Assembly: GCA_031277615.1 (NCBI GenBank)
Contig: JAITMC010000011.1
Coordinates: 108,341-172,340 of the forward strand
DNA length: 64,000 nucleotides
DNA from: Chryseobacterium sp.
GTDB taxonomy: Bacteria; Bacteroidota; Bacteroidia; Flavobacteriales; Weeksellaceae
Reading direction: 5' to 3'
A program made the position numbers and the translations under genes. The notes beneath the pieces are model-generated. The model made no database searches and had not been told where the DNA came from. It saw only the letters and a list, made by a program, of their open reading frames with translations. How positions within the stretch are numbered: position 1 is the first letter of the stretch; each line of letters starts with the position of its first letter. Of this stretch, positions 47,939-58,130 are shown piece after piece.

Positions 47939-49180
47939 ATGGATACGAAAATAGTAAAAAAGAAGTCTAAACTAAAATTAATATTCATCATCTTCGCTTC
48001 CGCTTTGGCAGTTTCGGTGTTTGGATGGTATTTTCTCAACCAGAAAAAAACCTATAATGTCAGCTCAGAAGATATCACCATTGATGAAGTAACGAATGGA
48101 AAATTTGAAGATATGCTGATGCTCACCGCACAGACCCAATCCCTTAATTCTTCTCTGGTCAACGTTCTGGAAGGTGGTGCTGTAAAGGAAATCTTTGCGG
48201 AAGACGGCCAAGTGCTTACGAAAGGGCAGCCCATCGCAAGAGTGTACAATCCGAATACGGAATTCAACTATCTGAATCAGGAAACCGGAATTATGCAGCA
48301 GATCAGCCAGATGAGAAATTCACTTCTGGAACTGAAAAACCAGGAATTCAATCAGGATAAGGAGCTGCTGCAGTCCCAGAATGATTATAATACGGCACTG
48401 CAGACTTTCAACCTTCAGAAAAGGTTATATGATGCAGAAATCGGAAAGAAGACGGAATATGATATTGCGCTTCAAAACATGAACTATCAGCAGCAGAGAA
48501 AAAAAATTGTGGAAAATGGAGCCCAAAATGAAAAACGGTCCAGAAATTCCCAGTTTGCAGCTATCAACAGTTCGATCAGTCAAATGGAAAAAAGCCTGGA
48601 CATTCTCCGTTCCAACAAAAATAATTTTCTGATCATGTCACCCGTTTCAGGAAGATTGTCATCGTTCAGTATTTCTCTTGGCCAAAGCTTAACAACCGGA
48701 GAAAGTATCGGAAAAATCGATTTGATGGGAGGCTATAAACTGGTTGCAAAAGTGGATGAATATTACATTAATAAATTAACCCCCGGAATCAAAGGAAGCC
48801 TTGACCATAACGGGAAACTGTATGAAGTAATGATTACCAAAATCCTTCCGGAAGTGAAAGACGGACGGTTTTCCATAGAGCTGAATTTCATTGATGCGAA
48901 AATTGAAAACCTGAAAATCGGAATGACTTTCGGAGTAAAACTGAAATTATCTGCCGACACGCAAAGTATGATGATCCCGAAAGGAAATTTCTACAAAGAC
49001 ACGAACGGAAAATGGATTTTTGTGGTGAAAGGCAGTAAAGCAGAAAAACGGAACATCAGCCTCGGACGTGAAAATTCGCTCTACTACGAGGTAACTTCCG
49101 GGCTGAAAGCAGGAGAAAATGTAGTAACTTCCGACTATTCCGAACTTAAGAAATACGAAATATTAGAGATCAGAAAATAA
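47939..49180 (+). CDS. Membrane fusion (HlyD/MacA-type) subunit of an ABC exporter
   Basis: A 413-residue periplasmic adaptor. Residues about 12-30 form the N-terminal membrane anchor. A lipoyl/barrel-sandwich part (VLEGGAVKEIFAEDGQVLTKGQPIA) is followed by a coiled-coil hairpin of about 110 residues (QDKELLQSQNDYNTALQTFN). The second lipoyl half is NNFLIMSPVSGRLSS and a C-terminal beta-barrel/membrane-proximal part ends the chain. It links the inner-membrane ABC permease to the outer-membrane TolC-like channel. First gene of the operon controlled by the sigma-54 promoter; the ATPase follows at 41 bp. Confidence 0.9.
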   Translation: MDTKIVKKKSKLKLIFIIFASALAVSVFGWYFLNQKKTYNVSSEDITIDEVTNGKFEDMLMLTAQTQSLNSSLVNVLEGGAVKEIFAEDGQVLTKGQPIARVYNPNTEFNYLNQETGIMQQISQMRNSLLELKNQEFNQDKELLQSQNDYNTALQTFNLQKRLYDAEIGKKTEYDIALQNMNYQQQRKKIVENGAQNEKRSRNSQFAAINSSISQMEKSLDILRSNKNNFLIMSPVSGRLSSFSISLGQSLTTGESIGKIDLMGGYKLVAKVDEYYINKLTPGIKGSLDHNGKLYEVMITKILPEVKDGRFSIELNFIDAKIENLKIGMTFGVKLKLSADTQSMMIPKGNFYKDTNGKWIFVVKGSKAEKRNISLGRENSLYYEVTSGLKAGENVVTSDYSELKKYEILEIRK

Positions 49181-49220
49181 ATATCCAATCCTTACCATTT
49201 AACCTTATAATACTTTAAAA

Positions 49221-49943
49221 ATGATAAATATTCAAAATCTTTCAAAAATCTATAAAGCAGAAGATGTACAAACCCATGCACTGAACAGTGTAAGCCTCAG
49301 CATCAAAGAAGGCGAATTTGTAGCGATCATGGGACCTTCAGGCTGTGGGAAATCTACTTTTCTTAATATTCTCGGATTACTGGACAACGCTTCTTCCGGT
49401 TCTTACCAGTTTGAATCGACTGAAACCGTCGGAATTTCTGAAAAGAAAAAAACAGATATCCGAAAGAAAAACATCGGCTTTATTTTCCAGAATTTTAATC
49501 TGATTGATGAGCTTACCGTTTATGAAAACATTGAGCTGCCTCTGATATACAACGGCATTTCTTCCTCAGAAAGAAAAAGAAGAGTGGAAGAAATCATGGA
49601 AAAAATTAATATCTCCCACCGGGCAAAACATTATCCGCAGCAGCTTTCCGGAGGCCAGCAGCAGAGAGCTGCCGTGGCAAGAGCTCTGGTGACAAAACCT
49701 AAACTGATCCTTGCCGATGAGCCCACCGGAAACCTCGACTCTTCCAACGGAAACGAAGTCATGAATCTTTTGGCAGAACTTCACCGGGAAGGCTCCACCA
49801 TTGCCATGGTGACCCACTCTTCCTACGACGCCCGTTATGCTTCCAGAATCGTAAATATGAAAGACGGCCGGATTTTTTCAGAAGAAAATTCTCCCCAAAG
49901 AAAAGATGTCTTCGAGAAAGCAGATGCCGAGAACTTTGATTAA
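49221..49943 (+). CDS. ABC transporter ATPase (MacB/LolD type)
   Basis: A 240-residue ATPase. Walker A is G38-P-S-G-C-G-K-S-T46, the signature is [15 protein letters not shown], and Walker B is [13 protein letters not shown]. The QQQ after the signature and the [14 protein letters not shown] context fit the MacB/LolD class that drives FtsX-type mechanotransmission rather than transport through the ATPase's own channel. It sits between the adaptor gene and the double-FtsX permease, with a 158-bp gap to the latter that includes an inverted repeat (49959-49991). Confidence 0.93.
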   Translation: MINIQNLSKIYKAEDVQTHALNSVSLSIKEGEFVAIMGPSGCGKSTFLNILGLLDNASSGSYQFESTETVGISEKKKTDIRKKNIGFIFQNFNLIDELTVYENIELPLIYNGISSSERKRRVEEIMEKINISHRAKHYPQQLSGGQQQRAAVARALVTKPKLILADEPTGNLDSSNGNEVMNLLAELHREGSTIAMVTHSSYDARYASRIVNMKDGRIFSEENSPQRKDVFEKADAENFD

Positions 49944-49958
49944 AGAATCCGGATAATG

Positions 49959-49991
49959 GTTTAGCAAAAGATATAAAATAGTCTGCTAAAC
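49959..49991. repeat. Inverted repeat between ATPase and permease genes
   Basis: Perfect 8-base arms GTTTAGCA and TGCTAAAC enclose a 17-base A+T-rich loop, 16 bp after the ATPase stop. It lacks a T-tract, so it may be a partial attenuator or mRNA-stability hairpin that lowers permease synthesis rather than a terminator. Confidence 0.4.
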
Positions 49992-50101
49992 ATTAAAAAC
50001 AAATAAAACTTTATAGGTTCTACAATGAATTGTATACTACAGAACAATGTAATAGAGACCATAAACTCACGATCATCAACTATTAACCAACATCAACAAC
50101 T

Positions 50102-52531
50102 ATGTTACAAAACTGGCTCAAAATAGCATTCATCAGCTACAGAAAAAACTGGCTTTCCACGATCATCAATCTTCTGGGACTCTCAGTAGGACTTACTATT
50201 TTTCTGTTGGTTTTCCTCTATTGGAAGCATGAAAATTCCTATGAAAAATGGGTACCCAATAAAGAAAACGTTTATATAGCAGAGTTCCAGGTAGATAAAA
50301 ATGCTTACAATACGATTATCGACTATCCTTTTCTCTATACCGCCAAATCCATGTTTCCGGAAATTGAGAATTACACTATAGCGAATAATTGGACAGACTC
50401 CAAAGAGAAACTGGTTGCAGAAGGCAAATCCACGTTTACCAATCCGATATTTGTGACGGAAGATTTCTTTAAAGTTTTTCAGTATAAAAAGCTTGCGGGA
50501 TCTTATGAGAATATATTCGTGGACGATAATTCTATCGCCGTTTCTGAAGATGTTGCGAAACAGCTTTTCGGTGAAAAATATTTAAGCAGTATCGGAAAAA
50601 CCATTATATCTGATAATAATGGAGCCCGGTTTGTTTTACAGGCTATTTACCGATTACCAGAAACCGAAGCCAATACGGTCTTTAAACCGGGCTTTCTCAT
50701 CCGACAGCCTTTTATCTCTGAAAATAAGGACCAGTGGAGTAACTTCAGTTATTTTGGTTTTTTCAGGCTGAAACCCAATACGGATCTACAGAAACTGGAA
50801 GAAAAACTGTCTAAGCTGCAATCTGATCATGAGAAGATTCATGCTAAAAAATACGGCTGGAATACGACTTTTGAAACGAAAGTAGTCCTCACCAATATTC
50901 AGAATATAAAATTAGACGCTAAAGGCAGCGGAATAGATAAAGGGGACAAAAAATCGATCCGGATCTTACTTGTTCTTTCTGCCCTTATCATGATACTATC
51001 CAGCATCAATTTCATCAATCTGAATACTGCACAGGCATCACAGAGGGCCAAAGAAGTTGGGGTGAGAAAAGTAATGGGCGGAACTTCCTCTAACCTGATC
51101 CGTCAGTTTCTTCTGGAAACTTTCCTTCTGTATTTCACGGCTTTATTTATTTCGGGATGCCTGACTGAGCTGCTGCTGCCTGCCTGCAATCAATTTTTAG
51201 GTAAAGAAATAGCGGTTGGCGGAGTTGAAACCTATTTCTATCTGTTCCTGATTGTTTTCATTTTTTCAGTTATTTCCGGAATTATTCCTGCTGTTTACCT
51301 CTCCAATTTCAAGCCGATACAGACACTGAAAGGCAATTTTGCCAGAAGTAAGCACGGAGTCTGGCTCAGAAACGGAATTCTGACCCTGCAGCTCATTATT
51401 TCTTCTTTTTTCATTATTTCTTCGCTCATTATTTACACTCAGGTTAATTATATGATGAAGAAAGATCTGGGCTTTCATGGTGATCAGGTTTTTCAGATTA
51501 ATTTTAACAAAACCAATTATCAGGAAGAGGACTTTAATTCCAGAAAATTCATCCTGCAGAAAGAAAAGATCAAACGTTTTCCGGGCGTTGTGGATGTTAC
51601 GGGATCTGCCCAGACAATGGGAAATGGTGTAAACAGCAGTTCGGGTGTGAAAGATATTAAAGATTCTACCAAATTTACCGGCGCGGGAATCGGTGCTATT
51701 GATTTTAATTATTTCGATTTCTATCAGATAAAATTTATTTCCGGAAGAAATATTAATCCGGAATTAGCAACCGATACTGCAAAATCCATTGTTGTAAACG
51801 AAGCGCTCATCAAAAAAATGGGCTGGAGTAAGGAAGATGCTTTAGGAAAAGAACTTTCCAGCGGGATGGACAGTAAGCATCCAAAACTGGAAATAATCGG
51901 GGTTGTGAATGATTTTTATTACGGCGGTGTAAAAAATGAAATAAGCCCTGTTGTATTTTTCAATTACGACAGAAACTGGGCAAAAAATCAGATGACGAAT
52001 CTTCAGATCAAAATGTCCGGAGACAATATCCCTGAAAATCTGGAAAGAATTAAAAAATACTGGGAAACAGAAGTAGAGCCTGGCTATCCTTTTGATGGAA
52101 ATTTCGTGAATAAAAATTTTGCGAGAACCTTTGAAAAATTCCAAAAACAGCAGACTCTTTTTACGATTCTTAATGCTGTTGTACTGAGTGTTGCCTTATT
52201 GGGATTATTTGCCTTGTCTTCTCTATTAATTGAACAGAAGCTGAAAGACGTTGCCATAAAAAAAACATTGGGAGCCAACGAAAAAAACATTGTATGGGAT
52301 CTCACGAAAAGGTTTTTACTGATCTGTATCATTGCTGTTTTGATCAGTATTCCGTTCGGATATTATGCCATGAACGAATGGCTGAAAGATTTTTCTTACC
52401 GAATAGATATGCCGGTATGGCCTTATGTTCTGAGTATGATCCTGCTATTCATTCTAACTTTTATGGTTGTGAGTTTCAAAGCTTACCGTGTAACGAGAAT
52501 CAACCTTGTTAATTACCTGAAATACGAATAA
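50102..52531 (+). CDS. ABC transporter permease with two FtsX/MacB-PCD halves
   Basis: An 809-residue inner-membrane permease of the kind common in Bacteroidota. Each half has a membrane helix (about 20-40), a MacB-type periplasmic domain, then helices. Visible helix groups are near 288-312, 335-362 and 380-405 in the first half, 425-450 at the start of the second, and near 695-720, 738-760 and 775-800 at the end. The KEVGVRKVMGGTSSNLIRQF and KDVAIKKTLGANEKNIVWDL segments are the FtsX coupling helices of the two halves. It works with the ATPase just upstream and the TolC-like protein downstream. The substrate is not deducible; peptides or lipids are typical of MacB-type systems. Confidence 0.92.
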   Translation: MLQNWLKIAFISYRKNWLSTIINLLGLSVGLTIFLLVFLYWKHENSYEKWVPNKENVYIAEFQVDKNAYNTIIDYPFLYTAKSMFPEIENYTIANNWTDSKEKLVAEGKSTFTNPIFVTEDFFKVFQYKKLAGSYENIFVDDNSIAVSEDVAKQLFGEKYLSSIGKTIISDNNGARFVLQAIYRLPETEANTVFKPGFLIRQPFISENKDQWSNFSYFGFFRLKPNTDLQKLEEKLSKLQSDHEKIHAKKYGWNTTFETKVVLTNIQNIKLDAKGSGIDKGDKKSIRILLVLSALIMILSSINFINLNTAQASQRAKEVGVRKVMGGTSSNLIRQFLLETFLLYFTALFISGCLTELLLPACNQFLGKEIAVGGVETYFYLFLIVFIFSVISGIIPAVYLSNFKPIQTLKGNFARSKHGVWLRNGILTLQLIISSFFIISSLIIYTQVNYMMKKDLGFHGDQVFQINFNKTNYQEEDFNSRKFILQKEKIKRFPGVVDVTGSAQTMGNGVNSSSGVKDIKDSTKFTGAGIGAIDFNYFDFYQIKFISGRNINPELATDTAKSIVVNEALIKKMGWSKEDALGKELSSGMDSKHPKLEIIGVVNDFYYGGVKNEISPVVFFNYDRNWAKNQMTNLQIKMSGDNIPENLERIKKYWETEVEPGYPFDGNFVNKNFARTFEKFQKQQTLFTILNAVVLSVALLGLFALSSLLIEQKLKDVAIKKTLGANEKNIVWDLTKRFLLICIIAVLISIPFGYYAMNEWLKDFSYRIDMPVWPYVLSMILLFILTFMVVSFKAYRVTRINLVNYLKYE

Positions 52532-52632
52532 CGCCCACTGTCATTCTGCATGGAGCAGATCAAAATAAAGAGTCTTTAGATTTTTCTGCTCCCGGAACTG
52601 GCACAATCAACCTGATAAAACCCACCTATTCA

Positions 52633-53946
52633 ATGAACAATGTAAAAATCCTGCAAAAAAAGCTCCTTTGGGGTTTGGGACTTATCATCAATCTTTTCCC
52701 GGCCCAGCAGAACTGGACCCTCAGGCAGTGCCTGGATTATGCAACGGCTCATCATCCTTTAGTAAAGCAGTCTACTCTTACCATTCAGAAAAACGAAAGG
52801 GAGATCTCTGCTTCCCAGGGGATGCTTCTTCCGTCCGTAAATGCCGGGATCAGTCACAATTACGGATTCGGTTCGTCTATTAATCAGAATACCAATCAGA
52901 GAGAAGCCATCAATACGCAATATAACCAGGTGTATGCACAGGCCAACTGGGAGCTTATGAACTGGAAAAACTACCTCAACATTTCTTTATCTAAGATCAA
53001 TAAAGAAAGTTCAACGTTCAAAATGAAACAGGCTCAGAATGAGGTAAAGCTGAACGTTATTCAGATGTTTTTTCTTTATCAGAACAGCAAAAGCTGGCTG
53101 GATGTTCTGGAAACGCAGCTTGCCGGAATCGAAGACCAGATCAGACGTACCGAAAAAGAGGTAAATATCGGGAACCGCCCCAAAAGCGATGTGTACGATA
53201 TCAAAGCCAATCTGGGAACCATGCAGGAACAATGGGTTTCTGCGAAGAACTCAAAGGATATTTCCAAAATCAATCTTCTGAATGCTTTGGCCATCACCAA
53301 AGACACGCTGGATTTTGTCATAACAGATGATGTTCTGCCTGATTCTGATTTTAATGATTCTGATTTTGTTCAGCATCTCCTTGAAAAAAATCCTGCTTAT
53401 CAAAGTGTTCTGACAGAAATCAGAGCACAGCAAAAAAACATCGAAATGGCCAAGTCAGGATATTTACCTACATTAAACGGATCTTACACCTGGTCAAGTT
53501 TTTACAACAAAATAATGGGCCAGCCGGCTGACCGTTTTTCGGATCAGATGAAAACCAACAAAAACCAACAGGTGTCTTTCTCGCTCAACATACCCGTTTT
53601 CAACAAATTACAGGTAAAAAACAATGTGGAAATTGCCAAACTGAATGTGATTAAGTCCAATTATGATAAAGATATTCTCATCAATAATCTTACGCAAAGC
53701 ATCAATTCTATAAAGGCCCAGTTTCTGAATGCCCGGGAAAAATACAGCCTTTTGGAAGCTAATTTCGAAAATCAAAGGCTGTCCTTCCAGAAATCGGAAG
53801 AAAAGTACAAAGAAGGCCTGATGGATGCCTACACCTTTTTTGTGGTAAGGAACAACTGGCTGCAAGCGAATTATAACCTCATCAACAGCAAAAACAATGT
53901 TGCCGAGCAAACGGAATTACTTAAAGTTTTTGAAGCCGGATTTTAA
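52633..53946 (+). CDS. TolC family outer-membrane efflux protein
   Basis: A 437-residue outer-membrane channel. Residues 1 to about 24 form a signal peptide ending FPAQQ. The typical OMF start WTLRQCLDYATAHHPLVKQS follows, and the chain alternates coiled-coil helices with two barrel segments (for example SGYLPTLNGSYTWSSFYN). The EKYKEGLMDAYTFFVVRNNWLQANYNLI segment near the C-terminus is a conserved OMF helix pattern. It is the last gene of the export operon, 101 bp after the permease, and ends at a bidirectional terminator. Confidence 0.92.
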   Translation: MNNVKILQKKLLWGLGLIINLFPAQQNWTLRQCLDYATAHHPLVKQSTLTIQKNEREISASQGMLLPSVNAGISHNYGFGSSINQNTNQREAINTQYNQVYAQANWELMNWKNYLNISLSKINKESSTFKMKQAQNEVKLNVIQMFFLYQNSKSWLDVLETQLAGIEDQIRRTEKEVNIGNRPKSDVYDIKANLGTMQEQWVSAKNSKDISKINLLNALAITKDTLDFVITDDVLPDSDFNDSDFVQHLLEKNPAYQSVLTEIRAQQKNIEMAKSGYLPTLNGSYTWSSFYNKIMGQPADRFSDQMKTNKNQQVSFSLNIPVFNKLQVKNNVEIAKLNVIKSNYDKDILINNLTQSINSIKAQFLNAREKYSLLEANFENQRLSFQKSEEKYKEGLMDAYTFFVVRNNWLQANYNLINSKNNVAEQTELLKVFEAGF

Positions 53947-53990
53947 CAAAACCTATATTTTCTCATCAGTCATCTGTTTAAATTAAAACT

Positions 53991-54018
53991 GAAAGCACCG
54001 GATTTTCCCGGTGCTTTC
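53991..54018. terminator. Bidirectional terminator between TolC-like and serine-hydrolase genes
   Basis: GAAAGCACCGG pairs perfectly with CCGGTGCTTTC around a 6-base loop (ATTTTC). The A-rich and T-rich flanks allow termination for the plus-strand efflux operon; for the minus-strand gene that ends at 54031 it works equally well. Confidence 0.88.
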
Positions 54019-54030
54019 ATTATGAAGAAG

Positions 54031-55446
54031 TTACTGATCTTTTATTTTTTTGATTTGATCAATCATTTTTTCCGCATTTCCGTTGGTTCCACCCAGGCTT
54101 ATTGCTTTGTTATAACAGTCTAATGCCAAATCGTATTGTTTGTTTGCTAAATAAGCTTCTCCCAGACTATCGAAAATATTAGCATTTTCAGGGAATTCTT
54201 TTGTCGCCAATTCAAATATTTTAATGGACTCACCAATTTTGCCGGCTCTTAGTAATTCATAACCTAAGGTATTGAGCTCACCAGGGTTTTCAAAACTGTA
54301 TTCCTTTTGAGAAGTTTTTTTCAACCAATAATAGGTTTCAATCGCTTTATTTACATCGGTTTGAGATTCCTTTCTTATGGTTTGGTAAACCGATCTTTTA
54401 GGGATTTCATAGGCTTTTCCCACCATGATGTCATGGATCGTATGTCCTAAGCTCCAAACTTTATTGAGATTGTTGGACAGCAGAATGATCGTAACCTTAT
54501 TTTTGATATCATTTAAAAAGATAGATTCAAATTTATAGGAGACACCATTGTGTCGTTGAAATTCATCATTTTCAAAGTAAGTGCCCAGTGACCCGCCCTG
54601 GTCTTTTGTGTAGGGATTATTCAGTAAAGTATGGAAGGATTCTTTGGATATCAGCCGGTCCGTATTCATCGCATGAATCCATTTGTACAGATCATTGATG
54701 TCTACCCACAGCCATCCGCTGATAAACTTCAATTCCGGGCATCGCACATGGTCCATATCATAACAGGAGGTTCTGTTTTTATAACCCAATTTCGGTTCAA
54801 ACACCGAATTGGTCATTTTCAAGGGTTTAATTATATTTTCAGTAACAAATTCTTCAAAGGTTACGCCAGAGACTTTTTCAATGATTCTTCTTTGCAGAAA
54901 CACATTACCATTGTCATACCTGTAACCGGTTCCTGGTTCAAATAATAAGGTATCGTTGTTTCTCAAAATATCCCAGGCGCCCTCATCATTGATTATCGTT
55001 AATCCGGACTCTATTCGGGGAATACCGCTTGCATAATTAATGAGGTGGCGTATGGTTACTTTTTCTGACCATTTCGGTAATCCCAAGTCAAATTTGGAAA
55101 TCGGGTCGTCAAGATGAAGAAGTCCCCGCTCCACCAAAATCATGATGGAAACCGCATTAAATTCCTTAGCAATAGAGCCTGGGTTAAATATTGATTTATC
55201 CGTTAAAGGAGTCTGTTTTGTTTCATCGGTAAAACCAAATGATTTTTGATACACAACACTGTTGTTTTTAACGACCAGAACATTGCCATTGAACAAACCT
55301 CTTTCATAGGATTTGGCTATTAAGGAATCAATTTTATTAGTATAGGCGGTATTTTTTTCTCTTTTAAAATTTCTGGAATTACAGCTAAGGATGATCAATA
55401 AAAATAAAAAACAACTGATGTTTAATGCTGGATTAAGTATTTTCAT
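54031..55446 (-). CDS. Serine-hydrolase (class C beta-lactamase-like) lipoprotein with TPR tail
   Basis: A 471-residue envelope protein. The N-terminus is a lipoprotein signal with cysteine 22 (LIILSCNSR). The beta-lactamase/DD-peptidase domain has S91-I-A-K94 (Ser-x-x-Lys) and Y177-D-N179 (Tyr-x-Asn). The last ~100 residues carry TPR-like helices (NIFDSLGEAYLANKQYDLALDCYNKAI). Serine hydrolases of this type can be esterases, peptidases or peptidoglycan-modifying enzymes; a resistance role is not implied. It shares a promoter region of about 200 bp with the membrane AraC gene upstream on the same strand, which may regulate it. Confidence 0.88.
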   Translation of the reverse strand: MKILNPALNISCFLFLLIILSCNSRNFKREKNTAYTNKIDSLIAKSYERGLFNGNVLVVKNNSVVYQKSFGFTDETKQTPLTDKSIFNPGSIAKEFNAVSIMILVERGLLHLDDPISKFDLGLPKWSEKVTIRHLINYASGIPRIESGLTIINDEGAWDILRNNDTLLFEPGTGYRYDNGNVFLQRRIIEKVSGVTFEEFVTENIIKPLKMTNSVFEPKLGYKNRTSCYDMDHVRCPELKFISGWLWVDINDLYKWIHAMNTDRLISKESFHTLLNNPYTKDQGGSLGTYFENDEFQRHNGVSYKFESIFLNDIKNKVTIILLSNNLNKVWSLGHTIHDIMVGKAYEIPKRSVYQTIRKESQTDVNKAIETYYWLKKTSQKEYSFENPGELNTLGYELLRAGKIGESIKIFELATKEFPENANIFDSLGEAYLANKQYDLALDCYNKAISLGGTNGNAEKMIDQIKKIKDQ

Positions 55447-55651
55447 AAAGTTTTAGTTTCTATATTAGGCCAATATTATTTGTTAAGTATCGGAATGGTA
55501 TTACCCATCAGCTTGTGATCAACAATCGGAAATTGAGATTGGAAATTCACTTATATTTTTTTGTTAAATTTTGGTGCAAATATGCTCCAAAAAGCATCAG
55601 AACGCGACCGACTAAAAAAAATCGAACTCATTTTCTGAAAATAATTGGATT

Positions 55652-56794
55652 TTACAAAGCCTGTTTTCTAAAATCTGTTGGTGTTTTTCCCGTATATTTT
55701 TTGAAGGAAGTATTAAACGAAGATTTGGAATTAAAACCGACCTGATACAGGATTTCCAAAACAGTCAGTTCTTTTTGAGAAGGATCTTTAAGGATCTGCA
55801 TGGCTTTTTCAATTCTATATTCATTGACGAAATCGAAAAAATGTTTATCCATATACAGGTTAATTAAAGCAGACAAATCTTTAACAGGCATTTTTACCTG
55901 TTCTGATAAATCCTGAATGGTTAATGAGGAATCCAGATAAGGTTCTTTTTCTCGCATAAAATCTTTAAGAAATTCGATTTGCTTATTTTTTTCCTCAACG
56001 AGTAAAGGACTGATCTTTTGTTTTGGAGCCTCTTCTGTAATGGGTTTCAGATCGGCGTTTACTCCCCGGAAGAACTCAGGATTGTTTAATGCAACAAACA
56101 GATACCAGCACGTACAAAATAAAAATGCGAACCCATCAAGACATACAATCCAATCCCGTATCTCAACCTTGCCCCAACCAAAAATAAAAGTAACCAGCCA
56201 TCTTATAAGGACTATAAAATGTAAAGCGTAATATAGAATTGTTATTTTGTAAAGTGCGTTAAGTGCAGAAATATTAGGGTTTGTATAATTCTCGAGATAG
56301 ACCGTTTCAGACTTTTTAATTACCAGAAATGAAGCAATAAAATAAACCTGAAACAGAAATTCGAAAAGAAAGTAAAAGAACTGCATGAGTGGCATATCAT
56401 TCATGCCATTGATAAACTGTATTTTTGCGGCTCTGTCTACAAAATAAATCCCCCACATTAAATACAAATTGTAAGCAACAAACGGAATTGTATGTAATAC
56501 GTGTTTCGGTTTTAATCGAAAATTGGCGTAACAAACGGATAATACATAGAGATAAAACGATGCTGAAACCAGATAGACAATACTCCCACGAAACATTTCG
56601 AGATTGATATAATTAACCGGAAATTCCCGCTGCAAAAATTTTAATGCATCTATGGCATTTATAAAAAGAAAGCAAGCAAGAAGGTAATTTGAAAGTCTGT
56701 GTTTCGTTTTTACGGTAACCAAAAACAAAGCAAGCAAAAGTACCATGAAAATCCCAATAGAGGAAACGAGATGCAGAAAGTTGTGCTTGTCCAT
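55652..56794 (-). CDS. Membrane-embedded AraC family regulator
   Basis: A 380-residue regulator with an unusual layout: about seven hydrophobic segments in the first ~230 residues (for example IGIFMVLLLALFLVTV near 13-28), then an AraC-type helix-turn-helix at the C-terminus. The DNA-binding part reads LSEQVKMPVKDLSALINLY and VLEILYQVGFNSKSSFNTSF with the KKYTGKTPTDFRK ending. Membrane-bound AraC proteins are common in Bacteroidota and probably sense membrane or periplasmic signals. The serine-hydrolase gene 205 bp downstream on the same strand is a natural target, though only by position. Confidence 0.88.
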   Translation of the reverse strand: MDKHNFLHLVSSIGIFMVLLLALFLVTVKTKHRLSNYLLACFLFINAIDALKFLQREFPVNYINLEMFRGSIVYLVSASFYLYVLSVCYANFRLKPKHVLHTIPFVAYNLYLMWGIYFVDRAAKIQFINGMNDMPLMQFFYFLFEFLFQVYFIASFLVIKKSETVYLENYTNPNISALNALYKITILYYALHFIVLIRWLVTFIFGWGKVEIRDWIVCLDGFAFLFCTCWYLFVALNNPEFFRGVNADLKPITEEAPKQKISPLLVEEKNKQIEFLKDFMREKEPYLDSSLTIQDLSEQVKMPVKDLSALINLYMDKHFFDFVNEYRIEKAMQILKDPSQKELTVLEILYQVGFNSKSSFNTSFKKYTGKTPTDFRKQAL

Positions 56795-56900
56795 ACTGTT
56801 TTAATGCAAGGCCAAATGTACTATTTCTTTAAAGATTTTCTGTATAAAAAATTCGGAACGAGATATGGTCAAAACTTAGAGTATTAGTTCACATTTTATA

Positions 56901-58130
56901 TTAAAATGTTTTAATTAATTTCCTTATTAATTCTCTATTAGATTTACTAACTCCAAAGTCTTTTGATAAGTCTGACCATTTACCAATTGCAGAATGGGTT
57001 TGCTCAATAACATTGTCGATGAATTCTTTTGACAGCCCGGTTTCCCTCCCTAGTTTAGTCAGATGTTTAACGGTTATATTTCGTCCTTCTCCCATGACCA
57101 TTGTGCTGTGCTCACCTCCCGGTCCGTTTGAGAAAGTAAGGTCATAAGCGGGTGATAGTTTCCATTCGCCAAATTCATTCATTAAAAATGAAAAATTCTT
57201 GGCATGGTCGTCCCTGTTATGTGCCATAACATTGAAAACAGATAACCGAAACATTTTTTCAACCTCTCGAATATCTTTTGTTAAAACACCCGTCAATGAT
57301 AAAAGATCTTCATAATCAAGAGACGGGAGCCTAAAATTACTGTGAACAAGTCCACTCACCGTATGCATATGGTAACGCTGAGTTCCTTTCCTGTCAAAAC
57401 GCTTAACGGCAAAATAGCCATCCCCTTTCTGTGACGAAAATAAATGTACTTCCGGCATTTTAATTCCTGCATCTACAGCCATTAAGGCGTAAACGTATTC
57501 TATTGCGCCTGCATCTTTGCCGTCTGATGAGTTGGGAAATTTCACCATCCAGGGTTCAAAACCATAGCTTAGCAAATTCGCTCCGGAGGATATATTTTTC
57601 CTTTCTGCATCCACGCCAATCAATGCTTTTGGCCAGACTCCGGCGGAAGATCCGTTCAAAGCCAAAAGTTCTGCAATCATTTCTTCCGAACCACCTTTCA
57701 AAACTTCTTCAGTTTGAGTTGCTAATACGTCCAAATCAATCATTTCATTGCTGCTATCCGGACTTTGGTCCGGCTCATAAACCAGCGCACCCATACCGTG
57801 CAACCCAACATGAGCCAACCGATCAAGTGAAGTAATCTCTGACGGTAAAATACCTTCCGAACGAAGCATACGGTCAAAAAGGAGCCTTCCCCAACCATCG
57901 GGCAAACTATCATTGAAAACACCCGCCAAACCTTCAAATGGATCTCTTGGAAACTCTGTCACGCCTTGTTGTAAAGGAAGTTTTACAGGTGAAATTTCTA
58001 AACTGCCTTGCAGAAATTCTTCATCGTATTGAAAATAGATGATACCCTCACGAATCGCCAAACGTCCAACCCGCTGAATGCCAGCACCGAAATCTAGCCC
58101 TACTTTTATTTCTTTGATACCTGTTTTCAT
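56901..58130 (-). CDS. hipA: HipA family serine/threonine kinase toxin
   Basis: A 409-residue HipA-type kinase. The catalytic loop is H304-N-R-D-D-H309-A-K-N-F-S and the Mg-binding segment is LSPAYDLTFS shortly after. The N-terminal subdomain has the typical FNDSLPDGWGRLLFDRML. HipA kinases phosphorylate glutamyl-tRNA synthetase or other targets and cause growth arrest unless held by HipB. The start overlaps the hipB stop by 4 bp (ATGA), the standard arrangement. All catalytic residues are present, so it should be active. Confidence 0.93.
   Translation of the reverse strand: MKTGIKEIKVGLDFGAGIQRVGRLAIREGIIYFQYDEEFLQGSLEISPVKLPLQQGVTEFPRDPFEGLAGVFNDSLPDGWGRLLFDRMLRSEGILPSEITSLDRLAHVGLHGMGALVYEPDQSPDSSNEMIDLDVLATQTEEVLKGGSEEMIAELLALNGSSAGVWPKALIGVDAERKNISSGANLLSYGFEPWMVKFPNSSDGKDAGAIEYVYALMAVDAGIKMPEVHLFSSQKGDGYFAVKRFDRKGTQRYHMHTVSGLVHSNFRLPSLDYEDLLSLTGVLTKDIREVEKMFRLSVFNVMAHNRDDHAKNFSFLMNEFGEWKLSPAYDLTFSNGPGGEHSTMVMGEGRNITVKHLTKLGRETGLSKEFIDNVIEQTHSAIGKWSDLSKDFGVSKSNRELIRKLIKTF

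Noticed and set aside
54031-55446. Beta-lactamase resistance gene
   Set aside because: SxxK and YxN motifs are shared by esterases and peptidases, and the C-terminal TPR and lipoprotein signal do not fit a classical class C beta-lactamase.
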